DNA of 64,000 bases from Dermatemys mawii. Lineage: Eukaryota; Chordata; Testudines; Dermatemydidae. The translations under genes were made by a program, and so were the position numbers. The notes under the pieces were generated by a model, which saw only the letters and a program-made list of their open reading frames with translations, was not told the DNA's origin and ran no database searches. The stretch covers positions 58,600,961 through 58,664,960 of the forward strand of contig ML677326.1 of assembly GCA_007922305.1 (NCBI GenBank). Direction: 5' to 3'. Shown piece after piece: positions 34,941 to 53,690 of the stretch. Positions within the stretch are counted from its first letter, which is position 1; every line of letters starts with the position of its first letter.

Positions 34941-37900
34941 CTAAAATTGTCAAGCGTACACTAATCTTGGGCTGCAAACTTGATATGCCTAGGGCACCAT
35001 TTTTCTGAGTATTTAACATTTTATATGTTCAAAACACAGCTCCTATTGACATCAGTTGCATCCTATTGATGCTGAGTGCTCAGCAGTTTTACAAATCAGA
35101 CTCCAGGTATCTCAAGTTGGGCATGAAGAAAATAAGGAACATAGAATTAGTGGCCAACTATTTCTGACCCAACAGGGAGGACCAGAATAGGCCCCAGGAG
35201 CAGCAGCGTCTTCCTCAGCAACAGCAGGATCGGAAACTGAGAAGTTGAGGCCCGCCTTCCCACCCAAGCCTCCTGTGATGGACAGCTTCCCTTATCACGC
35301 CTCAGAAGCCCCTCTTCTCCCTCCCTCAACCAGCTATATAGTATAGAAGAAGCAAACCTGGAGTTTCCAGGGATTAAATCCAGGAACAGCAGAAACCATT
35401 TCAGCAGCAGCAGGACAAAAAATAAACTGGACCTCCCCCACAAGACCCAGTGCACCAATGATGTGATGAGACTGCTTTTTATAATTTAAACTCTGCAGAC
35501 TGATTGTTTGGCTAAACTTCTATCCTCCTGCCGCTTTCCTTCCTAAACTCTCTACTGTCAGCCTTGTTCCACTTGCTCCTCTTCATTTTTCTCCCTCCTT
35601 CCTTTCCTACTCATCTCTCTTTTGCTCTGTACCTGTCAATGTCCATCTTCTCCTTCATTTATTTTTCCTACTCTCTTTTTTCTTAATCATATATGTATAA
35701 AATTTCAAAGACTCAGAATCCGCACACCTGGACCAAAATGTTGGAAGAATATTTTCCGTATACTTAATATTAAGAAGTAATCGTGCCGAATCAGTAGCTG
35801 TGTTTTCCTTGACACAGGCCACAAAAACCACAATCCAAACTAAAAAGTACAAACAGATCAAACGCCTATCTTATAAATCTTCTAGTCCTGGCACCTTCAC
35901 ACCTGGTGAAAACACGATATATAATTCTATCACCCAGCCTCTCCAAAGTTTCTCATCCTGTAGAAATTTGCTAGGATAATGACACTAACTAAAACACCAA
36001 TGAGCTGCTTTCCCACAGGTTAGAGAAGCTGGAGAAAGAGAAACTTTCACCCAGCAACTCTTCAGGTGCTTTATTCTGAATAACCCTCAGTACAGAGTAC
36101 TGATCATGGTGAGGTTCCATACAAGTACCTGTAATCCCTCAGAAGCAATAGATGGCTTCCTTGATAGCCTCTGTTTATAGGAATAATTGGAAATATCAGG
36201 ATGAATACAGTCAAGCACATAAGAATTTCTTTATAAAGCCCCCAAATTGAATATATTACATAAAAATCATGTCATTTAAATGATTATCTTCTGTGTCTAT
36301 GTTTTATTATATTAAACTTAATGTAATTAAAATATAGAAGTAGAAAACTATGCAAATATTCATATTATTAATAACACTGCTGTTCTACCACAAGCAAACA
36401 TTGTGATTAGCATTTTCCAACCCATACAGGTAATACAGCATAGCTATAAAATACAACAAACATCAGAAGTTTCACAACCTGATATATTAACATGATCCCA
36501 TGTTGTTTCACATGAAACAGAAAGCTTAATAGGTCTCTATTAACTCTTAATACTCCTTACCATCGACAATGCAATATATTTTTAATCACAATAGTATACC
36601 AGTTTCTGAAGGTTATTTTGTTTATTATTAGATGTTAATTTTTGAAGCCTTTGCTGTATGTTTTGCAATTTAAGCATCTTTCATTTTCAGTATTTTACTA
36701 ATGGAGAACATTTACCACTTTACATTAAATAATATTTTACATTCAGAGCTAACCCTGTGGCTTTACTCACATGAGCATTCTTACTCACTGAAACAGGACT
36801 AACTTATGCAAGTAAACCACAACACCTTTCATCCCAAAGTTTGCCAAAGTGTTTCACAAAAACGGGACATACTCCTGCATCTCTTACTCATTCAAATAGT
36901 CCCATTCATTTCAATGTATGTATTAGTCTATGAGTGCTGCAAATAGTAGCTACTATTTTCCTAAGCATATTATTGCAAAACAGAAGCATTGTATGATATT
37001 GTAAAGCCAGACCTGTGCATACCCAAAGATCACCGTAGAACAAAATACTAATAATATCTATCGCCAGTAATGAATAATTATCATGAAGAACACAAGTACA
37101 TCTTTTCCCTGAACATTTGCTTTGAGGTTAGTTTTAGGAGCATGCTACCTCTTTTTCAAATAGATTGAAGAAAAACAAATGCATTTCTGGCTTGTCATTC
37201 AGATGAACTACATATTGTCAGAATATAGTGAGGGGTTTACTTCATTCATTTTGATCACACAAATACCGACTGAATGCACAGCATTTTTGACTCTACTTGA
37301 CTCTTCATCTTCAAGAATTTCTCTGGTGTCTATAGGTGTATATAATACCTAAGTGCTTGTAAGACAAAAAAACTCTCATCCCCTGTGCATATTTTACTCT
37401 TTGACAATCTATTGAATAATGCATAATGTATTTATGCAAGTATCTTATTCATTGAAATCTATTTATATTGTAAAAAATTACATATAACATTTTAAAAATT
37501 GCTCCTAAAGGGCTTTTCAGTGTGTTGAAATTATTTTAAAAGGAAATTACAGAAGATGGTTTCCCTGGTCGTCCTACAACTCTGTACAAGTTCAGTGTAC
37601 ATGGAAAAACTTCTTAATTCACCAAATCAATGCATAACTGTTAGCCATCTGATAACTCTCATGCCACTTACCTTGTGTTGAGTGCACACAAACATCTTGA
37701 GCCAGATTCTGAACCCAGTGACATTAATGTAAATCTCAAGCAAATCCATTGGCTCAATCCTAACCCTAACCCTTTTGTGGCTCAAGTGGCACAAAGTGGC
37801 ATATAACTGGCTTCAACAATCAGGTGGGAATTCATCATGTCCTTCCTAGCCCACCATACGGGGCATGGTAAGAGTACGCTGCACTCTGGCAAATTCTGGC

Positions 37901-38420
37901 TGGTAGATGGCCATTGTGGTACCTCTGAGGCTGCTCTAAATTATACTAAATTTTGAACTGGTCCCAGCCAAACCTAGAATTGAGAAATCACAACCTGCAC
38001 TCCCATCTCTGTCACGCTCAATAGTGGTAAAGGACTGAGCCCCATGGCTTAAACTGAGTTGCTCTAGATTTACATCAGTGGCTCAGAGATCAAACTGTAA
38101 CTCTACTTCAAAACTGTTTTAAAGTAATTGGTATAACTAGGCTGATGATATTCAAACACTGACTTTGATAGATATGTAACTGTATCTGATCTTATCAGTG
38201 CACTTATAATTCACTTAATTTGTAGTTTGAAATTGCACATTTTCATATGCTGAATAGGCAAAATGTACCTAAAAGATATAACTCACTGCGGGGGTGTAAT
38301 CTGCTTATTGATTAAAATTTAATTTCTGCGCTCCATTCATACTTATCTGCACAAAATTTGTTGTGATCCTTTGGGGGACACTCAGATTCCAGTATAGTGG
38401 TATACTATACAATACTATCA

Positions 38421-42004
<3,584 letters not shown>

Positions 42005-44103
42005 TCAGATGAATCTTTTGATAAAGTAGGGGGGAAGATAAAAAGAGCTACAATGCCATTCACAGAAACTCATGGATCTTAATGAATCTAGTGCTTCAAA
42101 GTACTTAACTTCTTTTATTAACTGGATGAATGGAGGAAAATCCATGCACCTAGAAAACCCACTACTAACATTATTCTACTATACATATAAATTAGCTATG
42201 CACCATAAGTGAAGACACAGAATACCAACTTTTGATAAACGTGGAGGCTACAACATTCATTAACTTAGCCATCAGTGGTAGAAGAAAAATAGCCCAGCAG
42301 ACAGCTGTTCAATGGGGATTCCACAGACAGGCTACCAAAGTGACTTCACTTAAGTAAAAGCTACTCTTTCATTCTCCATCTACAACAACAGCTATTTGGG
42401 CCAACTTCCAACTACCCCTCCCAGCCTAACCTCATGCAATGATTAGGGGCACATGTGAGGGATTCCTTGATCTGTGTAAGAAATAGAGGGTCACTTCCAG
42501 CCCTTCAAGCAACCACAGGTCCCAGCCCAAAGCCACTGGTCCTTGTCAGTACACAAGTATGAAAACTGGCCTTTGCTCAAACCCAAATCCACTGGACTCC
42601 TGCCAAAAGTTGTGACCTACATTAATGAACAATACTGGCCAAACTACCTAGACACTAACAGAAAATCAAAAACACCCTCACTGCACATGCCAATTTCCTC
42701 TTGATGGAAATGCCATTCTGATGATTAAGCCCAAAGTGTCTGACAAGAGGGAGCATTAGCAGCTTCTGCTAGGAACCAAGGAGGAAAGTGGAAGCTTGCA
42801 AGGCAAAGGGTGGGTGGCCTGAGAATGGCAGTCCCAACCCAGTGGGGAGATAAATACCATACTCATTCACATGCAGGTCTGGGTGGCAACAAGTCTTCCT
42901 TGTGATATGAATCCACTAATCACAGGCAAAGCCTGAAGGAGGACAAGGAACAGTTACTGTACCCAACCCCTTTTAGCACACATAGGAGTCCAGGATACAG
43001 CACATGTGCACTGTGTGGACTCAGAGGGTACCAGGAGAAGAAGCTGAACCTCTCTCAACCCTTCAGATTAAGATCCATGAGAAGTGTCTGCTCCCTGCCA
43101 GGCCTGTTCAAGCTCCCATTCCAAGAAGCATGGTGGGAATCTTAACAGTTTCATTGCACCACAAATTAAAATATTTAAATATTACTTTAAGACCAAGAAA
43201 TCATAATATGGCTTTTCAGGGTACAAACTTTAACTCTTAGCCTACATCACTTGCATATAGTGTAACATTTAAAATATAATGAGACTGACTTAGTATAAAG
43301 AGATTTTTGAAACTGCATGTTATGTTTTGTATTTTTAAGAGCTGTGTAATTTAATTTAGTTTCTTGTTTTACCCAAGCCATCTGGTAAAATAAGGCACTA
43401 AAAGCAAAATAAAACACTGCTGCACAAACACTGAGAAATTGGTTAACAAACAAAACAAAAGCACTGTTAAGATGAAAGCAGAAAAACTCCATATACTGAA
43501 AAATAAGTTCTCTTGATTTTATCCTGTTAGGCAATTTATTTTGTAGGAGTCTAAAATATCCTATGTCTGTTCAATCTGTACTTTCATATTTCTTTTGACA
43601 CTTGATCTGTTATTACAGTTCCATTCTAAAAATGTTTAAAAGGGATTTAAGTTGGTTAAGTGTGACACCCTCTCCCACAGTAAAAATCCTAAAAAGCTAG
43701 GATATGCCAAGTTATAGCACCCTTCCTAGACCACACAGGATGTTTCCACTGACAGCAACAGACTGTTTGTATCATCAAAAGGAACTTGACTCCAACTGTT
43801 AAGGAAACACTCTAAAGACTCCCTCACAGTACAATGCAAAACTTTAATTACAACCTCATACTTCCCTCCCAAGCACGTAACACACTGCACATGTGTCAAT
43901 CCTGAATATGTGGAAAAATTGCTGAGGACGTATTTATTATTTATTATGTATGTATTGTTATGCAACTATAATTAAAATTGTGTGCATGTGTGAAAAGTGA
44001 GGGAGTAATCACAAATTATCAAGTCATCAGTGTGTGAGTAATAAGGACAAAGTTAGGTAAGGTATGGACCTTCCTTGAGCAAGCCAACCTTTGCTTAAGA
44101 AAT

Positions 44104-44192
44104 ATGGCCCAGATCCTCAAAGATAATCACATGCTTAATTCCCATTCAAATCAATGGGAGTTAGGTGCCCTTACATCTTTCACAATATGGGC
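44104..44192. repeat. Fold-back interspersed repeat
   Basis: The sequence runs from 'tggcccagatcctcaaagat' to 'atctttcacaatatgggcc', an imperfect inverted repeat centred on 'cccattcaaatcaatggg'. This type is frequent in turtle introns; I cannot name the family. Confidence 0.55.
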
Positions 44193-44539
44193 CCAGTTCT
44201 GCTTATTACTGTGAGTAGTGCCAATGATTTCTCTAGGCAGGTTTTGCTGACTGGCACAATCTGATTAGTGATTGTCAACCTATATTATAAAAGGGAATAG
44301 ACATTGTCAGGGGGGAGGGAGAGCAAAAAAGAAACTGACAATGTAAGTTTGTTCTGCCTCAACCTGTTATCAGGAGAGAGAAGCTAACAATCTGATCTTG
44401 CTATAAGGCAAATTAAAGGATGAAATATTGCTAGCTTGTATTAGGCATAAAAGAAGTGACAAAATTAGATTAGATCATAGCTGTCATCTGTTGTCTCTTT
44501 CAGAATGCTCTGCTGTTGTGACTGGAATAGCTAATAAAT

Positions 44540-44758
44540 ATAACCCTTTGCTTTTGCATAATGTTTTTCATCTATAGATCTTCATATGCTTTCCAAAGCA
44601 GCTAAGTATCATAACTTCCATTTTACAAATGATGGTACTTAGGCAGAATGAGATGAAGTGACTTGGCCAAAGTCACCCAGGTCAGAGACAGAACCAGGAA
44701 TAAACCTCAGGCATCCTGACTCCAAGGCATGGGCCCTTGCCATTAGGTTACATTGCTT
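44540..44758 (-). mobile_element. MIR-like SINE, near full length
   Basis: The reverse strand runs from a tRNA-like head ('agcaatgtaacctaatggca') through 'tctgacctgggtgactttgg' to the core 'ttgtaaaatggaagttatga'. It is old and diverged. Confidence 0.75.
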
Positions 44759-46298
44759 GTCATGCTCAGCATGATGGTCCACATTTGATAATAAAAATGA
44801 AAATTGCTGATAAACCAATTTAAATTGCGTGTTAACTATAATCTATATTTTACCAAAAGCCATTTTTATCTCCCAGAAGTTTAAACATAATTTTGTATTT
44901 CAAACTTGTTACTGTGCCATGAAGAACTCACCTGAACTAAATATAAGTAATTTGTAACAATAAATGCATATGCAGCAACATAAGGTCTAGGCTTGTAGAA
45001 TCAAGCACAGTATTTGCATGCTAGCAGAAGTAGCAATTTTTATCTTCTAAGGGATGCTCTTCTGTCCTTGTCTCTGTGGGCCAAAATCAGCTTCTGTAGA
45101 CCAACTCTGGTTCCAACAAGAACAAGTCAGATAAGCATTGCAAGGAATGTTTGATAAGACTAAAACTGTCAATTGTATGGGACATATTATAAACCTGATT
45201 TGTTTATACATTTAAATAAAAGTATAAATGGCTAGTCAGATAACCACATATCAATTTGCATTCCAATATTGGCTTTGTGTATACAATCATCATAACTGTG
45301 CATGCAGATTTGATGCAAAATTGCAAAGCCATATTTCCATGTCAAAATGGGCTTCTGAAATTCTGAAAATCAGGCCTTTAGTGTGTAAAACATCAACTTT
45401 GAAATACAGAGACTCTGGAATCATAGGTTTATATCTTGACAAGATAATCTCAACCTCCCCACTCCAGAATTAGGTAAACTGAATATCATACAAGTCAGGA
45501 TTTCCCAGGTGAGTGTCATTAGCTTCTCATTAAAAGCTAACTTTCTAGCCTTTATGGTTATGAAGAAAAACTTCCAATTATGAACCAAGTATAAATCAAT
45601 ACAGTGATGTCATCCTTAATCTGAATAGACAGTTTCAGTGCTGCTGAACAGGCTTAGACCCAGGGCAAGTAAGCATTGGATGGAGCTGGTTGGAAAGGTT
45701 CTCCTCCATGGAAAATGTTAATTTTTCATTGAAAAAACAAATATTTTCTGACTAAAAAAAGACACTTGATTTTTTATTAAAACTGAAATGTTTCTACATA
45801 AAGCAGACACTTGTCACAAAAAATGTTACTTAGACAAAAAGTAAATTTTCTGTCAAAAAACAATTTCTGTTAGTTCATCCAAGCTTTGTCACAATTTTAC
45901 CATGAAACCACAGTCCTGCCTCCACTGTATGAAGATAAAAGGTCCCATAGCTCTTTTCATAAGATTAGTGGTTTCCCTGGAGTCCCTCCAGGTTGTTTAA
46001 TTGGCTATCTATTTGGCTGTTTCTCTCCACTCCAAACATGATTATACTTTAGTGGTACTGTATACACAATATATAGTTTGAATCATTTTGGGATCTCTCC
46101 AGATAAAAAGAATAGTGTAAATGTAAAAATGTTAATTTGATTTATTAGAATTTTGATTTTTCTAAGAACACTCAAATCTCAAATCTCAATTGTAATTATT
46201 TGAATGGAAAAGACACATTTAAAAAGTGTAAAAATTGTTACAATCTTGAAGAGAACAAAAATAAACAGTGAAATAACATAACCTAAGAATCCATATCA

Positions 46299-46502
<204 letters not shown>

Positions 46503-48544
46503 TCAATAGAGATTAAAATTTTCAAGAAAACAACTTAAAAATAAAATTTTGCTAGAGGGTGATTTAAAAAAAATAAATCAATACAGTACATTACACGGCA
46601 GCGTTACAACAAGCTGAAGTTAGTATTTACAATAGTTAATACAGGGTATTATTATATATAACTATTAGAATGAATTTCTTTATCCAAGGTGCTACTTGTG
46701 AACCAATGGAACTGTTATTTGTGTCCTTGGAGTCACTCTGAAAAACAAAGGAGATTTGTACACCAAAACAAATAAGTAAAATAAAACGGCTGTGATTAAA
46801 ATCGGTCTTTTTGCGGTGTTGTTCTGCTTCTGTGCTGTCTTTTCCATGAGAGTAGCATATATAACACCACCAGGTGTGCAGGGGAAGTGATTGGCCCTCT
46901 ACTGCTCTGTCTGAGAATGGAGCATCTACTTCAGTCATCTCTGGATCATTAGGAAGTGCTGCCATCAGCTTTTTCAAATTCCTCTTCCACATTCCCTGAA
47001 TAAGGATCCATTAAGAAATATCATCCCACCTCCTCTCACCCCTAGGGGAGACAGTCCACGCCAAAAACCCTCCTCATCTTCATGCTTTCTGGCTTGGAGA
47101 GAGAAGTTTCCCTCCCTCAAGAAAGAATGGATGGGGAATGTTCCACTATAGTATGCAAAGAGCAAAGCCTATTTTAAAGTCTAAAAATGCTTTCTATGAC
47201 AAAGAAAAAAAAGGAACAAAAGTAAAGTCCCCATGACTGACCATACAGGACTTGAATCTTCTCTCATGTAGTCTCCTCTCAGTAGCAAAACATTAGTTTT
47301 CATACCATTGTAACTCCATTGATTTCACTGGGACTATTCATATGCTTAAAGTTAATCATGTGCATAAGTGCTTTGATGGATTGGTGCCTAAATCACATCA
47401 GAAATTGAATTAGAAAACTATTGTGTCTACATCTATTTTCCCAAACCTTTCACCAGGCCACACAGACTTGTGTCTCCATAAAATTCCCCAGCTCTAACAT
47501 ACAATGACTCCCCCTCTGTAGCATTCCTGTTGTATTTCTGACTCAGTTCAAAACCACCAAATGGTCTGAGGGCAAACAAAGTTTTGTTTCTAATAAGAAC
47601 CACAAAAGCTGTGAGTCTCGTTCCAATACCTTAACTTTTCAACCAGACTTCCATAGCTGTGGGGACGAGGAGCAGGGGAGAGTAGAGAAGAAGCAGCAGG
47701 AAATGGGTAGCTTCCTGCTGTGTCTGTATCTGTTGTACTTCTCACTCAACCAGATTTCATACTCACTCAACTCTGGTTGGCTACTAAGTAAATTTTTCAT
47801 TTTTAATCTGAAAATTCATTCTACTTCATTACTTATGGTTGCAGGATTTTAGAAATATTAAATATTAATACCATAACCCTTTGAAGATTTACCTAATATC
47901 TGTTAACCCACATAAGAAAGCACAGAAGAGAGATGAATACTTTGTAGATAATCCTGAAATGGAGTGAAATGAGGTTCAGAATCCCGTGATACTCCTATCC
48001 TCGAGAAAACAGAAATGCCATCTCTCCCTCCCCCATGAGATTTTCTGGGTATATATGACAGATACTGTGGCCCCCAAAAGTAATCTTTCAATATTGGGAA
48101 ATTTGTAGTCCAGACAAATAGTTGGTTTTGTACCGCTTGTTCTTCCTCTCCCTTCTTCTTGAATAAGAGTCTTCATCCTGAAGAGTCATATTTTTCTGAG
48201 GGAGTAATAAAATAAAGAAAGCCAGCTTTATAATTGCTCTCATTTTTCATTCCTATTTTTCTGTGCTTACATGATTCCAATATAATCTAATGGATCTGAT
48301 ATGCCCTTTTCAGCATCAATACTCAGCATTCTTCCAATATGTCTGCTCTTTTGGAAGAACTGGAAAAATGTAATCTGCTCACTATGACAGGATAAGGAAA
48401 GAATGGAGACTAAAGCAAAACCTATGGGAATGGGGAGAGATTTGAGATCAAATGTTGGCTGAGATTTCTGACACACATCTGTCTCATCATTTTTTCTACT
48501 ATGTACAATATAGCAAGACTAATAAGAGGTGAATATGACTCCTT

Positions 48545-49650
48545 CACAAGCTCTTTAATGACCTTACAATTAAAAAAAGAATCCTACAAAAAGTGAAAAC
48601 ATGGATGAATTGCTAAGGAGCAGTTCAGAGAATAGCACAAGGATGTAGAGACAAATCACAAAGGCTAAGGCACAAAATGAATTACACCTAGCAAGGGACA
48701 TAAAAGGCAATGAGAAGAGGTTATTCAAATGTATTAGGAACAAGAGAAAGAAGAAAGAAAGTGTACGCCTTCTACTTATCAGGGGAGGAGAGCTAATAAC
48801 TGATGACATGAAGAAGGCTGAGATGTTTAAGGCCTACTTTGCTTCAGTCTTCATTAAAAGGGTTAATGCTGACCCGATACGTAACACAATTAATGTTAAC
48901 AAGAAGGGAGAAGGAATACAAGCCAAAATAGGGAGAAAGCTGGTTAAAGAATATTTGGATAAGTTACATAGATTCAAGAAACAGGATCTCATGATATTCA
49001 TCCTAGGATACTAAAGGAACTACCTGAAACAATCTCAGAACTGTTAGCAATTCTGTTTGAAAACTCATGGAAGATGGTATGGTCCCAAAAGATCAGGGAA
49101 GGGCAAACAAAGTATCGATCTTTACGAAGGAGAAGAAAGAGGACCTGGGGATTTATAGGCCACTCCACTTAACTTCCATACCTGGAATGATACTGGAACT
49201 AATTATTAAATTATCAATTTCTAATCACCTAGAGGATAAATAGAGTTAAAAGGAATAACGAGCATAGATTTGTCAAGAATAAATCTGTCAAACTAACCTA
49301 ATATCCTTCTTTAATGTAGTAGATATGATAGATCTTGATTTTAGTAAATCTTTTGACAATGTCCCACATGACATTCTCATAACCAGACCAGGAAAATGTG
49401 GTCTAATTGGAATTAATATAAGGTGGAGGAACAACTAGTTGAAAGACTGAATAGTTATCAATGATTCACTGTCAAACTGAAAAGGTGCATCTAGTAGGGT
49501 CGTGCAACATTTTCATTAATAACTTGGATAATGGAGTGGAGAATATGCTTATAAAATTAGTGGCTGGCACCAACCAGGGAGAGGCTGCGAGTACTTTGGA
49601 GGACAGAATTAGAATTGGAAAGTGCCTTGCATGGTACCAAGTACTCAGTT
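48545..49650 (+). mobile_element. CR1-like LINE, internal ORF2 fragment, decayed
   Basis: Successive frames give KAEMFKAYFASVF, a block corresponding to 'nyrPvsLtsipgkvmE', and DLDFSKSFDNVPHDI, which is reverse-transcriptase motif A. The later FADD box is destroyed (VAGT). Stops and frameshifts are frequent. The copy lacks both ends and is directly followed by a SINE tail. Confidence 0.82.
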
Positions 49651-49654
49651 TAGC

Positions 49655-49777
49655 CAAATAAATCCGTTAGTCTTTAAGATGCCACTGGACAGTAGCTCCT
49701 GTACAGCAAACAGGAGAAGATAACCACCTCATCAGCATATGCAGACTAACATGGCTACCCCTTTGATAGCTGGAAGC
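49655..49777 (+). mobile_element. SINE tail with an internal insertion
   Basis: It begins 'ccgttagtctttaagatgcc' and ends 'gcagactaacatggctaccc', the known tail order, but about 45 bp of unrelated sequence lie between 'actggac' and 'gcagac'. It abuts the CR1-like fragment on its left. Confidence 0.7.
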
Positions 49778-50527
49778 AAGAAGAGAGAAAGAGGTACCAG
49801 CATAATGTGAGCAACTCCCTTCTGTAACCCTCAAGTGATCTACACACTACAGATTTCAAAAATGCAATCTAAGGAAAAAATAAACTAACAATAATTAAGT
49901 TTCTCCAAGATGGTACAATATTACTGCCAGAGCTCTGTTACTGGAGGGTTACATGACTCTGTTAACTCAACTGCAGACAAGCCTCAGCAATGGCTAACAG
50001 ACTACATATATAGGGGGGAAACATTTTTAAATATAATAAAACATATGGATTGGCTATTTTAGTTTGAGCCTATTCTCTTGTATTTACAAAGCATGCAACA
50101 GCGCCTTCAGTCAGTATTATACCAGCCTATTTTGTGTCTTATATTCCACTGTCAATTACTTTTTCAAATCATGAGGCAATAGAATAGTCCTATAAAATTC
50201 AATGACAGTCAGTACTTTTAGGTGTTTTTCTTCTTCTTTATTCTATCTTGAACAGCAACACAGAACCTTTCAAGATTCCGCTCTATTGGTTCCAAAAGCT
50301 AGGCAATGTGATTTGAAAAAAACCAAAAACATCCATCACAGGACATAAAATCACATAAATGTTTGATATGTAAAAGAAATACTAATTATTTGCCTTTGAA
50401 TAACAGTAGTGTAAAATATTGTTCTAGGGAGCTTTGGGTTTTATATCATAAAATGAGGTAGCTTTTTACAGTATATTCCTTGATTTTGTGAAATTTTACT
50501 GCTATTCCCATTAAAGCGAGAGAATGT

Positions 50528-50652
50528 GGCCAAGATTTTCAAAAGTAAATAGTAATTTTGGGTGCTCAACTTGAGATTTTTAAAGGTGTCCTGGTTTCAG
50601 ACGGTGACAGGCCTTTCTGAAAATCAGGCCCCTGCAGGTGTCTCAAGTTGAA
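50528..50652. repeat. Fold-back interspersed repeat, probable
   Basis: It begins 'ggccaagattttcaaaagta' and has the inverted words 'ctgaaaatcaggcc' at about 50617-50630. 'caacttgaga' and 'tctcaagttg' are also opposed. It looks like an old palindromic MITE. Confidence 0.45.
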
Positions 50653-52139
50653 CAGCAAATTATGTTAAAAACATCAGTATCAGCCTATTTTTTAAAAAAT
50701 CAGCTGATTATGGCAATTTCTTAACTTTGATACTAAACGAAGTTCAAGCACTTCACACAGATTGCAGGCAAGCTCTTTGATTATCTTTTTCTACTTCAAA
50801 GGAGAACAGCAGTCAACAGTAAACACTGAGTCTTAAAATAACAGTAGTAGTATAGAATACTGTGGGAAGGAGATGTGTCATTAGGATTTACTGCATGGAG
50901 TGTCCTGCCATGCACACATCAGATTCATCCAATTAAGTTACAACATTCTGATCACTCAGACAACAAAACTGAGTCAAAGGGTCAAGAATATTAAAAAAAG
51001 TGATATATCAAAAGGCACTGATTTTGCAATACCTTTGCTGTGACAACACATTTAGGTGTGCTTGGCACAAGGCCCAAGCGTCTCTCCACAGTATAAGCAC
51101 TTGTCATCCTTCTCAAACTCAGCCAACAGGCAGACTTTAAAGCTCCTGATCTCTTTAATCTTTATTGCACCAGACAGCAGTTGAAGACGGTAACTATTTA
51201 TGAATCTCTAATTCCATGTAATCAGTCTAACTGATCAATAATGGTGAGCAAAGAGAAACAACTGGCAGAGGGAAAGTGCAGTGATCACTACCACTATTCT
51301 TAGGAAAATAAGAGCCCTTTGAATCTCACAGAGCTGCCATAAAATGTGTCTTAAAATTGATGAGTGGGAAGGGGAAACCTGTGGGATCATAGTCTCAGTT
51401 TTTTGGCGGGTTAAACAGCTGCACACTACAGAACGTGATACTTTAAAGCACCCTATCAAATGATAATAGCAGTTCACCATGACATTAACTACATGGTGCT
51501 GTGGATGAAAACAATGCAGAACTCCACAAACCCACTAGGATTACACCCTTTGCTCTGGTTACAGAGAGAAGAAACACCCTGCAATTCACAAAAGAGAACT
51601 GAATATGAAGCAATTTTGTTAATTACTTTACTGGTGAAAGCACACCCATTCCATTCACAGTCCAGAATGCCTCTAGCTAAAGTGGAAATTGGATTGCCAC
51701 TCATATAGAAATGAAGTTAGCAATAGTGGTCTGCCTTGGACATTTTCATCAGGAATGAAATTGTAAGGAATATTACTGTTAGTAGTTTTCTTCTACCTTT
51801 ATATATAATTCTTGATAAAAAACTTGTAGTCAAAATCACATTATTTTCCTTACATTCTAATTTTAGACTATATTTATACACAATATTTTGTTCCATTTGT
51901 AGTAGTTTACTCATTTATTCCCAGATTAGGCTTTAAAATGGCACATAAATAGAGAAGGCCAAATATTTGTTCTGATTTGATGAATTTATCTCTTTTGGTC
52001 CTTTCCACAAATAGATCATGATTTGTTTGATATTTAAAACTATTCTGTGAATAGTTTACTAGAAATAGTTTCAGCTTCCTAAATGTTTGCAAACTGTTTA
52101 GAATGGGCATTCATTTAATTACTCAGTTTTCAACATGCC

Positions 52140-53690
52140 GCCCACCCTCCTCAACTTGTGAGGGAACTTGATGCTCCTGGCAGAGAAGGACGACAGTCCC
52201 AGCAGTGAGGGAGGGAGTCACTCATTGATTAATTCCTCTGCACCATCCTTGGAGTCTCTGGCATCCTCTGGGCAGTTAGGTGGAGGATGGGGGCGTGAGA
52301 AGAGTGCTGACTGGCTAGCATTCCCAACCTCATCAAATTTAACCTGGAGGAGATGCCTGCTCAGCTCTGCTTCATCTCCATCCCAGCAGAAAAGGGGTTA
52401 CTTGCCATTTCAGCAGCAGCAGCTGCTGCCAATAGTATACAGAGGAAGACGGGTGAGAATTCTCCCTTTCCCGCATCATGGAGGTTTCCCCCATCATTGG
52501 AGCAGGAGTCCCATTAGGGAGGAATTCCATGCTGGGTTCTCTGCTCGAGGGCAGGGACGCTCAGAGCTCCACGGGGAAGCCGATGGGCAGCTGAATTCCA
52601 AGGTGGTGCAGCCCAGGTTGGGCCTACAATTGTGGCAATACAAACATACCCCTGCTTGAGGGAGTATGCGGGAAACAGTAGGTCATACGATGTCACTAAG
52701 ACAGCTGCAAAGGACCCTGTGTCCCTGGGTAGGCCTATCAGGGCCAGGTCTGTGGCAACTGTTCCCTACAACCTGCTGTGGCTGCACGAGCACAATGCTC
52801 CTTGTTTCTAGTTATGCCCTCTCCCTTCCTACTATGGGTGGTGGAGGGGGAAGGGCTCCTGGGGCTTCAGCCAAAGATAGGTCTGCGAGTGCCCAATCCA
52901 GGAGCCAATCTGAAGGAGTCAGGCAGAATGCCTGGTCCCTTTCTCCTCGTCCCATGCCTCCCCGAATGAGGTGGTAGGGGTGTCCTTGGACATTCATTGG
53001 AGCAACCGAGCCTGGCTTTACTGGAGGCCGTGGAGGAGGGTGAGGATTCATTCTCCAGCAAAGTTGCCTGAACTGTTGGCTTGGGATTGCCACCCCACGA
53101 GGAAGGATGTGTTCAGTCTTCACTGGAGTGGAGATAGGGCAAAAACCAATGGCTTGCAAATAACTGACACAGATAATAAGTCAGGGGACGAGGAGAAGAG
53201 GTAGGCAGGACTTCAGTGGTGGTGGGTCAGAGGAGTGCATTCCTCCCGGCTGGGATTCTGAATTCTTTATACAGGATGTCCATGGGTCCACGTTTGGGGA
53301 AAGTGAGGGTCCAAGCCCCAGGAAGGTGGATGAGGAGTAGGGGAACATCCTTGGGCCTGCACTTTGCTTCCATAACCCACAAAGAGTCCAGCAGTCCTCC
53401 TAGGGATACAGCAGTAGGGCTCACCAGCAGCCCACACATAGCAAAAGAAGGAACTGCAGCCTTTAGTACTCACAGGTAAAGTGGTTGCCTACATCACTCT
53501 TCCCTCTGACATCCCTTCTCATGGGATGGGAGAGTAATCTTGTGAAACCATTGGCGTTGGTGGCTCATAGGCTTGGTGTCTTTCCTGAGAAGGATGGGCC
53601 CTCTCAGATGAGGGGGGTAACAATGTCACAGGTTTGGGACTGATATTCCACAAAGAGATACAGAGCAATCAGGGAGGGCCCCCCACCACT
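52140..53690 (+). mobile_element. GC-rich segment, probably 5' part of a DIRS/Ngaro-like relic
   Basis: The base composition rises sharply at about 52140. Open frames of 163 and 103 codons on the plus strand are rich in serine, glycine and proline, without a known domain. The segment continues into gag-like sequence, so it is probably the low-complexity N-terminal region of the same retrotransposon. I do not recognise the product and do not think it is a host gene. Confidence 0.4.

Noticed and set aside
37750..37772. Telomere-like 'cctaaccctaaccc'
   Set aside because: Only two full units are present, which is expected by chance and too short for an interstitial telomeric block.
46636..46992. 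118-codon open frame on the minus strand near the active-site exon
   Set aside because: It is not in frame with or spliced to TLL1, and no family was recognised. It may be part of an unclassified old repeat or pseudogene, but I cannot support either.
52168..52659. 163-codon open frame
   Set aside because: It is low-complexity, in a GC-rich segment next to gag-like remnants, with no recognised domain. I treat it as part of a retrotransposon relic.
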